This document shows positions 7,773-14,587 of a DNA stretch of 64,000 nucleotides, piece after piece (position 1 is the stretch's first letter; every line of letters begins with the position of its first letter). The stretch is taken from assembly GCA_942493375.1 (NCBI GenBank), contig OW818698.1, positions 3,162,001 through 3,226,000 on the forward strand. The letters run 5' to 3'. Position numbers and translations under genes: made by a program. Origin of the DNA: G942493375 sp942493375 (GTDB lineage Bacteria; Armatimonadota; UBA5829). Below the pieces are notes generated by a model that was not told the DNA's origin, ran no database searches, and was given only the letters and a program-made list of their open reading frames with translations.

Positions 7773-8223
7773 GCATCTGAAGTCTCAGATCCTTGAGGCT
7801 TGTCCAGATGCGGAAATTGAAGAGTCGGCTGAGACTACAGCCAATCATTATGATCTGCAACTTACGGTGCGTCTCCCTAGCGACTGGTCTGCTAACACTG
7901 TGGATGAATTTCAGGACTGGGCTCGGAAACTGACTTATGATATATTGATGGATTTTAATATCGATATTGAGGTTAATGTGTTTAACCTGACCTGGGATCA
8001 ACAGGAGCTGTTGAAATGGATATATTTGAACTTCCCTGAAATTACTACGGAAACGCTCGTAGCTAGCGGGATCGGGTATGATAGAATGTTAGCAGGTGAG
8101 CTCTATGATTTTCAGGACAAACGCACTACCGAACAAGTGATCAATCTGTCCGATACTGCGCGGAAAGACAGGGATTATATACTGGAGAAATACGGTAAGA
8201 AAGAGCGTACTATTGTTGCCTGA
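7747..8223 (+). CDS. Unknown protein coupled to HEPN protein (antitoxin candidate)
   Basis: 158 residues, not recognised. The N-terminal part (1-80) alternates helix and strand (VEHLKSQILEACPDAEIEES, then YDLQLTVRLP, DILMDFNIDIEVNVFN). This is reminiscent of a small alpha/beta ferredoxin-like or degenerate nucleotidyltransferase fold. The C-terminal half is helical and ends with a charged tail (ARKDRDYILEKYGKKERT). The GS-x9-DxD signature of MNT antitoxins is absent. It overlaps the HEPN gene by 26 bp in another frame, so co-expression is almost certain. By position it would be the partner or antitoxin of the HEPN protein, which is inference only. Confidence 0.6.
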   Translation: MDILRKLVEHLKSQILEACPDAEIEESAETTANHYDLQLTVRLPSDWSANTVDEFQDWARKLTYDILMDFNIDIEVNVFNLTWDQQELLKWIYLNFPEITTETLVASGIGYDRMLAGELYDFQDKRTTEQVINLSDTARKDRDYILEKYGKKERTIVA

Positions 8224-8279
8224 CACTATACACTGACCATTACGGTGAACCCGGCATGTGAATATGTTTCAATTGATAT

Positions 8280-8320
8280 CCTCGCATATTGACTACTCTG
8301 TATGCGGGGATTTTTGTTAT
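8280..8320 (+). terminator. Intrinsic terminator of the HEPN operon
   Basis: CCTCGCAT (8280-8287) pairs with ATGCGGGG (8302-8309) across a 14-nt loop, with one G-T pair, and is followed by ATTTTTGTTATT. It lies just after the second gene of the cassette and before the GH2 gene. Confidence 0.65.
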
Positions 8321-8351
8321 TACGGTATTGAAAAGGTATTTGGAGAATATT

Positions 8352-11099
8352 ATGAAGATGACTGCACAGGTAGACCCTATGTTTTTGTTTCAGGTGGGAC
8401 TGCTTATAGTAGCGTTCTTGTTGATATCTGTGATTCCGGCTGCCGGCAGGGAACGGGCACGGTTTGATTCGGGGTGGAAGTTTACTCAGGAAGATTTGGC
8501 ATCCAGCCAGTTATTCGGGATTGGGACAGCGATTACTGAATGGCGGTGGCAGGCTGCTAGGGATGATATGACCAGCGATCTGTCTCCTGCTGCTCCCGAG
8601 TTCGATGATTCTCAGTGGAAAACTACGAAGACTGGCTGGGATACGTTTAACGGTAGAATTGGTTTCTCGTGGTATCGCACAACTATACCTGCAACGAAGG
8701 ATCCGGTGACCATTCATTTTGAAGGTGTAGATGACAATGCAACCGTGTTTTTGAACGGTAAGCGGTTGCTTTATCATGCAGGATGGAATGAAGCTTTTGA
8801 TGTCGATATCTCATCTGCAGTAAAAGCCAATGGGCCTAATGTCTTGGCGATACTTGTTGAGAACACTAATGGAATTGGCGGGGTGATCGGCAGTGCAACT
8901 GTTGCGGATTATGGTGAAAAGTATCGGATACCATATCTTGCATACAGTTTCGATGACTCGAAGTGGCAGAACGTTCATTTACCTCACGATTTTGTTGTCG
9001 AAAACCCTCCTGGTCCCAATGGAGATGGTTCTCATGGTTTTCGGGCTAAGGGGATCGGGTGGTACCGAAAGGTTTTTACTCTCCCTAAGTCGGATAAGGG
9101 CAAGACTCTATGGCTTGAATTTGACGGTATCTACCAGGGAAGCAAGGTCTGGTTGAACGGGGAGTTTTTGGGTACACATCAGAGTGGATATACCAGTTTT
9201 CATTATGATATTTCCAAAGTTGCATTATATGGCGCAAAAAATGTTCTTGTGGTTCGTGCGGATTCTACCCACAACGAGGGTTGGTGGTATGAGGGGGGTG
9301 GGATTTACCGGCATGCATGGCTGACAAAATTGCAGCCGGTGCATGTCTCTCACTGGGGAACATTTATTACGAGTGTTGTCCCGAATGGCGATAAAGGACG
9401 TTCTGATTCTGCTGAAGTTACTATACGGACGAGTGTGGATAATGACACGCCTGCTGATGCTGATTGCGTGCTTGTTTCCAAGATTATGAATCCTAAAGGG
9501 AATGTTGTTGCTACGATTAAGAATAGCATTCCAATAACTAAAGGATCGAATCCGGAGTATACACAGGTTGTGCAGTTGAGTAAACCGATGCTTTGGAGCT
9601 GCGATAAACCGAATGTTTACCGGCTTAGAACCAGTCTGATTGTCAACAAAAAGACAGTGGACAGCTACGATACCCCGTTTGGTATCCGGACGATTCGGTT
9701 CGATGCGGCCGAGGGGTTCTTCTTGAATGGTAAACGGGTGGAGATAAAGGGGACCTGTAATCATCAGGACTTTGCGGGTATCGGGACTGCGCTGCCTGAT
9801 TATGTGCACTATTATAAGCTGAAGAAGCTGAAGGAGATGGGATCAAACGGTTATAGATGTTCTCATCATCCTTTTGCGGCGGAGTTGATGGATTATGCGG
9901 ACCAGATGGGATTTCTGGTGATGGATGAGAACCGCAAGCTCGGGGATTCTCCGGAAATAATTTCTCAGGTAGAGAGTATGGTCCGAAGGGACAGGAACCA
10001 TCCGAGCGTTATTATCTGGTCTATGTGTAACGAGGAAGGGCTGCAGGGAACTCCTGAGGGTGCAAGGATGTTTGCTGCGATGAAAGCAGCTACACTCAGC
10101 CTGGATACTACGCGGCCTGTATCCTGCGCGATGAACAGCGGATTCGGGAACGGTATTTCAGGCGCTCAAGAGATACAAGGGTTCAATTACAATACCGGGG
10201 AATATGACAAATTCCATTCCATGTTTCCAAACCAGCCCTGTTATGGATCGGAAACTGCGAGTACTCTGACTACCCGGGGGGAGTATGTTGATAACAAGGA
10301 AAAATGCTTTGTAACCAGCTATAACCTTACAGAATGGGCGTGGAAACCGATTGCGGAGCGTCCGTGGATGGCTGGGGGATTTGTTTGGACTGGATTCGAC
10401 TATAGAGGAGAACCGACTCCTTATGGCTGGCCTTGTATAAATTCACATTTCGGGATAATGGATACATGCGGATTCCCTAAGGACAATTACTATTACTATC
10501 TGGCAGTCTGGAAAGATAATCCGGTTGTCCATATAATGCCTCATTGGAACTGGCCGGGCAAAGAGGGGCAGAATATCCATGTGGTTACATTCTCCAACTG
10601 TGAACGAATTGAGCTGCTGTTGAACGGGAAGAGCATAGGTATGCAGGACGTGGAAAGGTTGACACACCTGGACTGGAACGTGCCTTATGCTGCCGGGAAG
10701 CTTGAGGCGATTGGAACTATTGGCGGTAAAGAAGTCACTAGGGATATAGTTGAGACTACCGGGATTCCTGCAAAGATTCGACTGCGCCCGGACCGGACAA
10801 AGATACTTGCAGACGGGGAGGATGTGGCTATAATTCCTGTTGATATTCTGGATTCCAGCGATAGGGTTGTGCCGACTGCGGACAATCTGGTGACATTTGA
10901 GGTAACAGGCCAGGGAACGGTTGACGGAGTGGGCAATGGGAATCCGTCGGATTTGGACCCTGATAAGGCGAGTCAGAGGCATGCTTTTAATGGGCACTGT
11001 ATGGTGATTGTCAGGCCTACTGAGAAAGCTGGGAGTATTACGATAACTGCCAGCTCTGTGGGGTTGAAAACAGCGACAGCAATGATTACCAGCAATTGA
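8352..11099 (+). CDS. Secreted GH2 beta-galactosidase-like enzyme
   Basis: 915 residues. A signal peptide (about 1-32, core FLFQVGLLIVAFLLISVI) precedes two sugar-binding jelly-roll modules (about 60-185 and 190-325), an immunoglobulin-like domain, and the GH2 TIM barrel from about 450 to 690. The acid/base Glu is in MCNEEG (E561) and the nucleophile Glu in YGSETAS (E634). The C-terminus has a DUF4982-like domain and a big-Ig module (from about 770). GH2 members hydrolyse beta-galactosides, beta-mannosides or beta-glucuronides; the substrate cannot be set here. Duplication of the N-terminal jelly roll is unusual compared with short GH2 enzymes. I chose ATG 8352 because TGGAGAA lies 6 nt upstream and the signal peptide begins there; the frame extends to a TTG at 8289 inside the preceding terminator. 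A strong terminator follows. Confidence 0.88.
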   Translation: MKMTAQVDPMFLFQVGLLIVAFLLISVIPAAGRERARFDSGWKFTQEDLASSQLFGIGTAITEWRWQAARDDMTSDLSPAAPEFDDSQWKTTKTGWDTFNGRIGFSWYRTTIPATKDPVTIHFEGVDDNATVFLNGKRLLYHAGWNEAFDVDISSAVKANGPNVLAILVENTNGIGGVIGSATVADYGEKYRIPYLAYSFDDSKWQNVHLPHDFVVENPPGPNGDGSHGFRAKGIGWYRKVFTLPKSDKGKTLWLEFDGIYQGSKVWLNGEFLGTHQSGYTSFHYDISKVALYGAKNVLVVRADSTHNEGWWYEGGGIYRHAWLTKLQPVHVSHWGTFITSVVPNGDKGRSDSAEVTIRTSVDNDTPADADCVLVSKIMNPKGNVVATIKNSIPITKGSNPEYTQVVQLSKPMLWSCDKPNVYRLRTSLIVNKKTVDSYDTPFGIRTIRFDAAEGFFLNGKRVEIKGTCNHQDFAGIGTALPDYVHYYKLKKLKEMGSNGYRCSHHPFAAELMDYADQMGFLVMDENRKLGDSPEIISQVESMVRRDRNHPSVIIWSMCNEEGLQGTPEGARMFAAMKAATLSLDTTRPVSCAMNSGFGNGISGAQEIQGFNYNTGEYDKFHSMFPNQPCYGSETASTLTTRGEYVDNKEKCFVTSYNLTEWAWKPIAERPWMAGGFVWTGFDYRGEPTPYGWPCINSHFGIMDTCGFPKDNYYYYLAVWKDNPVVHIMPHWNWPGKEGQNIHVVTFSNCERIELLLNGKSIGMQDVERLTHLDWNVPYAAGKLEAIGTIGGKEVTRDIVETTGIPAKIRLRPDRTKILADGEDVAIIPVDILDSSDRVVPTADNLVTFEVTGQGTVDGVGNGNPSDLDPDKASQRHAFNGHCMVIVRPTEKAGSITITASSVGLKTATAMITSN

Positions 11100-11111
11100 T
11101 AAAGCAACAAG

Positions 11112-11156
11112 ATCCTGCTCCGGATGCGATCTGTCGGAGCAGGATATTGTTTTATT
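11112..11156 (+). terminator. Strong intrinsic terminator after GH2 gene
   Basis: A perfect 11-bp stem ATCCTGCTCCG (11112-11122)/CGGAGCAGGAT (11135-11145), 12-nt loop, then ATTGTTTTATT. It separates the GH2 gene from the convergent ankyrin gene and may work in both directions. Confidence 0.85.
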
Positions 11157-11157
11157 G

Positions 11158-11850
11158 CTACTTCGTGCGTTTTGCCTGTCTTTGTAGATATTTGTTGTAG
11201 TTTCCCTCTACGTCGGCGCGGTCGAGGAAGTCGGGTTTGGCTCCGTGTTTTAGGAGTTGCTGGGTCAAGTGGTCATAGGATGGGCCGGTGGCCAGGGTGT
11301 GGGTCAGGATGGTTATACCACTTGAGTTTCTAGCTTTCAGGTTGACTCCGTGATCCAGAAGTATCATAAATATCTCTTTGTTTCTCTGAGAAAGAGACTC
11401 AAAGATCATGGGGGTTCTGTACTTGCAGTAGTTTGGATCTGCACCTTTGTCCAGCATTCTGCGGGCTGTTGCTGTGTTTGGTGGCCAGACTGACTTATAG
11501 AGTGCATCATTGCGGAGATTTGGTAACTCAAGTACTATTAGAAACATAAATCCGATGATTATAACAACGATTGAATAGCAAGTCCACCTTGTAATACTGC
11601 CATATACGGAATTGTAGTAATCATAGTCATTAAGCTTCCACGACCAGAATCTGGTGGTAGCATATTTTATAAACATGGCAGAAAAATAGCCTTCAGAATA
11701 GCAAAAAATATAACTCAACCCAGTGTGGGAATTCGCGGACAATCCGGGCACAACGGCAAAAAGCATATATATACCACCAATGACAGCCAATATTGTTAGC
11801 GGTATAGCTGTGAGCCCTACACGCCATTTCATATCACCCAGTTTGTCCAT
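11158..11850 (-). CDS. Membrane-anchored ankyrin-repeat protein
   Basis: 230 residues. Two hydrophobic segments (LTAIPLTILAVIGGIYMLFA near 12-31, and YSIVVIIIGFMFLIVLE near 93-110) are followed by ankyrin-like repeats with the hallmarks ARRMLDKGADPN, LLDHGVNLKARNSSGITIL and LLKHGAKPD (about 125-220). Ankyrin repeats mediate protein-protein contacts; the partner is unknown. The frame runs upstream to 12057, but I start at ATG 11850 because GGAGC lies 8 nt before it and because the extension would overlap the neighbouring gene. The neighbour at 11883-12563 is a paralogue with the same two-part layout 32 bp upstream, so the two form an operon by duplication. Confidence 0.75.
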   Translation of the reverse strand: MDKLGDMKWRVGLTAIPLTILAVIGGIYMLFAVVPGLSANSHTGLSYIFCYSEGYFSAMFIKYATTRFWSWKLNDYDYYNSVYGSITRWTCYSIVVIIIGFMFLIVLELPNLRNDALYKSVWPPNTATARRMLDKGADPNYCKYRTPMIFESLSQRNKEIFMILLDHGVNLKARNSSGITILTHTLATGPSYDHLTQQLLKHGAKPDFLDRADVEGNYNKYLQRQAKRTK

Positions 11851-11882
11851 AGAAATGCTCCAATAATGATGTCGGCAATACC

Positions 11883-12563
11883 CTATTTCAGGTCTTTGTA
11901 TCTGAGTTGACGTTTTAGGTATTGAGCATATAGAACGGTCAGGTGTCTGTTTTCTCCGAAGTCCGTTTTGGCTCCGGCTTTTACAAGTGTAGTGGTGATC
12001 CTGTCCATTCCGGTTTCCAATGGATCCTGCAGAATGTCGCAGCCATCCTCCGGCCAAACATTTATCTTTGACTTATGCTTGATAAGAATGTCTATTGTCT
12101 CAATAGCCCTCTCACTTACTGCTACTCCGAGTGGGGTTATTCCATCCTCGTTTTTGATATTAGGATCTACGCCTTTGTCCAACAGACTACTTACTATTTC
12201 GGCATTATTCAAACGTACAGCTTTCCAAAGAAAATATTCTCGTCTTGAATGCGTGCTCAATATCAGATGCAGGCCTATTATGGCAAGGATAATAACTGAT
12301 GTGATCACACGCCAATCTTTTTGTTTTTTCATCATCTGGGAAAGGATTTCAAGGGCATGCAACTTTTTGGCCCAGCACCAACCGGCTGTCCAATAAAGAA
12401 TAGTACATACAATCGAAAATGCAAGTAGAGTTACTTCCATAGCAAATGTCGGCGACAAGTCATTTACCTGCCAGTACCAATTCCTATTGATAATAGCCAA
12501 CGGCACGCATATAAGGCTGACGATGAATAAGCTTCTGCTTCTCAGTTCCTGTTCTGTGATCAT
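11883..12563 (-). CDS. Membrane-anchored ankyrin-repeat protein, paralogue
   Basis: 226 residues. Three hydrophobic segments (about 13-28, 45-63 and 88-104) and then ankyrin units (AEIVSSLLDKGVDPNIKNED, GITPLGVAVSERAIETIDIL, LVKAGAKTDFGEN). The topology places the ankyrin region at the C-terminal side of the last helix. ATG 12563 is preceded by GGAGG at 7 nt; a TTG five codons upstream is less likely. First gene of a two-gene unit with the paralogue at 11158-11850. No enzyme domain is visible, and a sensor, scaffold or immunity-type role cannot be distinguished. Confidence 0.75.
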   Translation of the reverse strand: MITEQELRSRSLFIVSLICVPLAIINRNWYWQVNDLSPTFAMEVTLLAFSIVCTILYWTAGWCWAKKLHALEILSQMMKKQKDWRVITSVIILAIIGLHLILSTHSRREYFLWKAVRLNNAEIVSSLLDKGVDPNIKNEDGITPLGVAVSERAIETIDILIKHKSKINVWPEDGCDILQDPLETGMDRITTTLVKAGAKTDFGENRHLTVLYAQYLKRQLRYKDLK

Positions 12564-12699
12564 GCGTGCCTCCGCCAACTAAAGCTGACATATGTTCATA
12601 TATATTTGGAGATTAATGAAGTATAGCACATTGTCTACTCGCATTGCTATGGCATTGTTGTGTTTATGGTGTTTGAATGAGGACGGTGCGGGGAAATGG

Positions 12700-13380
12700 G
12701 TAGTTTCTTCGGCATAGCTGGTGCATCGGCATCGACGCTGCGGGGCGGAGGGTTGTGGTAGGCGAAAGATTGTACCCCCTACGCTTTGATACCGATGCAT
12801 TGTAATCCACAGGTAGAATCTTCGGTATGGCTGCTGCATTTGATGCGATAGGGGGAAATGGGTAGTGTCTTCGGCAGAGGTGGTGCATCGGCATCGGCGC
12901 TGCGAGGCGGAGGGTTGTGAGAGGCGAACTCTAGTATCCCCTCCGCTCTGATACCGATGCATTTGTAATCCAGGGGTAGAATCTTCGGCATAGCTACTGC
13001 ATTTGATACGACAAGGGGGATTGGGTTGTTTCTTCGGCATAGCTGGTGCATCGGCATCGGCGCTGCGGGGCGGGGGGTTGTAGTAGTCGAACTCCTGTAT
13101 CCCCTCCGCTCTGATACCGATGCATTTGTAATCCAGGGGTAGAATCTTCGGCATGGCTACTGCATTTGATACGACAGGGGGGATTGGGTTGTTTCTTCGG
13201 CAGAGGTAGTGCATCGGCATCGGCGCTGCGGGACGGTGGGTTGTGGGAGGCGAACTCCTTTACCCCTGCGCTCTGATACCGATGCATTTTCATTCCCGTA
13301 GAGTTACATTACGAACTTCGGGCGACCGCATAGGGATCGCCCCTACTATCGTTAACTCTTCGGCAAGGGTGGTGCATATT
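12700..13380. repeat. Tandem array of 163-bp repeats, four full units plus a degenerate fifth
   Basis: CTTCGG anchors recur at 12707, 12869, 13032, 13195 and 13358, periods of 162, 163, 163 and 163 bp. Each unit holds a 78-bp inverted-repeat element bounded by TGCATCGGCATC and GATACCGATGCA (first one 12722-12799), then a second half that begins again with CTTCGGCATAGCT. The period is not a multiple of three, so the proline/cysteine-rich frames crossing it are not proteins. In unit four to five the sequence is interrupted by a different hairpin repeat. A solitary 78-bp element occurs at 27527-27604. Confidence 0.88.
13319..13350. repeat. 'GGGCGACCGCA..AGGGATCGCCCCTACTATC' hairpin repeat
   Basis: GGGCGA pairs with TCGCCC around a short loop, followed by CTACTATC. 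Near-identical copies at 38876-38906 and 63887-63917. This one sits inside the last period of the 163-bp array without changing the period, so it may have replaced rather than been added to the unit. Confidence 0.7.
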
Positions 13381-13390
13381 CGAACGGGTT

Positions 13391-14308
13391 CTATTGAGAT
13401 ATTTTGTAGAAGAGGATTCTGTAGTCTCTTTCTCCTCCTACTTGTGTGCCCAGGAGGCCTTGCAGGTTGTAGTTGTCGTAGAGGCGGGCTCCTCCGTCTG
13501 AGTAGCTGGTTACTACCAATTTGTTGTCGGGGGTGAAGGTCAGGCCGTATGGGTCTTTGTTGCCATCTAGTATTTTTGGCTCGAGTTTGTTGGATTCCCG
13601 GTCCAGGATGGCTACAAATCCCTTGTTGTCTATACCTGCGATACCTGTGACAGATACGTACAGGTGACCATCGGTGCCGACTTTGATGTCTGAAAAGACT
13701 CCCTGGCCTCTTGCAAATGAGCGTTTGTATTCTCCACTATCTATGCTGATCTGCAGTATCTCTCCGGAGCCCTGGCTGCATACGAAGAGGTTACCTTTCT
13801 TGTCAAAGGTGATCCCATCTCCGTATTTGAAGCTGCCTGCGCTTGAGAATACATCTCCATAGTTGTCTACACCCGGTTTGGGTTTTCCGGTGAGAGTGTA
13901 GCGGGCTATGTAGTCTTTACAGGCTACGTAAATATTCTTGTCAGGTCCTATGGTCAGACCGGCGGGACTTATGAGACCTGTTATGATTGTGCCTTCTTTG
14001 GCTCCGGTGTAAGCATCGAACTTGATTACGCTCCCTGTTTTGGTGCAGGATGCGAATATTTTGCCGTTGTAGAATGCCAGGCCACTGAAACTGTTTTCGG
14101 TGCTGGAAACAAGCGCGGCTCCCTCCAGACCTTTGGCAGGTGCAGGGACGACTTTGGTTGGATTCTCTGTGTCGTATATATATCTACTCAGCACTGGCCT
14201 TGGTGTATCTCCCTGAAAGGAATTGCCCAGAACCATATAATACTTTTCTGCAGTTGCAGGAATGGTGCAGAGCAGAATCAATGCAGCTAAGATGATTTTG
14301 ATTTTCAT
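13391..14308 (-). CDS. Secreted NHL/SMP-30-like beta-propeller protein
   Basis: 305 residues with a signal peptide (MKIKIILAALILLCTIPATA). The rest is made of repeating 40-50 residue blades of the type LTIGPDKNIYVACKDYIARY, ITFDKKGNLFVCSQGSGEIL, IKVGTDGHLYVSVTGIAGI and LTFTPDNKLVVTSYSDGGAR, the signature of six-bladed NHL/SMP-30-like propellers. Such proteins bind ligands or act as lactonases; no metal-binding acidic set is clear enough to call an enzyme. ATG 14308 has TTAGGAG upstream. It is likely transcribed separately from the DUF4838 gene, because a 189-bp inverted-repeat unit separates them. Confidence 0.7.
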   Translation of the reverse strand: MKIKIILAALILLCTIPATAEKYYMVLGNSFQGDTPRPVLSRYIYDTENPTKVVPAPAKGLEGAALVSSTENSFSGLAFYNGKIFASCTKTGSVIKFDAYTGAKEGTIITGLISPAGLTIGPDKNIYVACKDYIARYTLTGKPKPGVDNYGDVFSSAGSFKYGDGITFDKKGNLFVCSQGSGEILQISIDSGEYKRSFARGQGVFSDIKVGTDGHLYVSVTGIAGIDNKGFVAILDRESNKLEPKILDGNKDPYGLTFTPDNKLVVTSYSDGGARLYDNYNLQGLLGTQVGGERDYRILFYKISQ

Positions 14309-14382
14309 AATAAAACTCCTAACTCAAACGATCCGGTATGCTTGTGAACCGTTACATGGACACAATTTAAACAGTCATTTAA

Positions 14383-14571
14383 TCTCACGCAAAGCCGCTA
14401 AGACGCAAAGAAGGGAATTGCAATCAATCATGCTATTCACAAGTTGACCGCTGCGTAAGGCATTCTGTTTCGGGTGTAATTGCAAATTGCACCCGAGCGT
14501 AGTACTACTACAAAGCCAATAATAGTCGTAACGGCTCTCCTTTCTTAGCGCCTTTGCGGTTTTGCGTGAGA
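14383..14571. repeat. 189-bp unit with terminal inverted repeats (MITE-like)
   Basis: TCTCACGCAAAGCCGCTAAG at the left end is mirrored by GCGCCTTTGCGGTTTTGCGTGAGA at the right end. The core contains another hairpin, TCGGGTGTAATT...CACCCGA (14470-14496). The same termini flank a different 151-bp core at 30963-31113, and a single end is at 18316-18346. No transposase is present, so any mobility would be non-autonomous. Confidence 0.7.
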
Positions 14572-14587
14572 ATTTATATTATTTGGT

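Noticed and set aside
7353..8223. Calling the pair a HEPN/MNT toxin-antitoxin system
   Set aside because: The partner lacks the GS-x9-DxD nucleotidyltransferase signature; only HEPN is supported.
12579..13293. Proline/cysteine-rich reading frames on the minus strand
   Set aside because: They run through a 163-bp tandem repeat whose period is not a multiple of three, so the same DNA is read in shifting frames; no ribosome-binding site.
12700..13380. CRISPR array
   Set aside because: Units are 163 bp with no short repeat/unique spacer pattern and no cas genes nearby.
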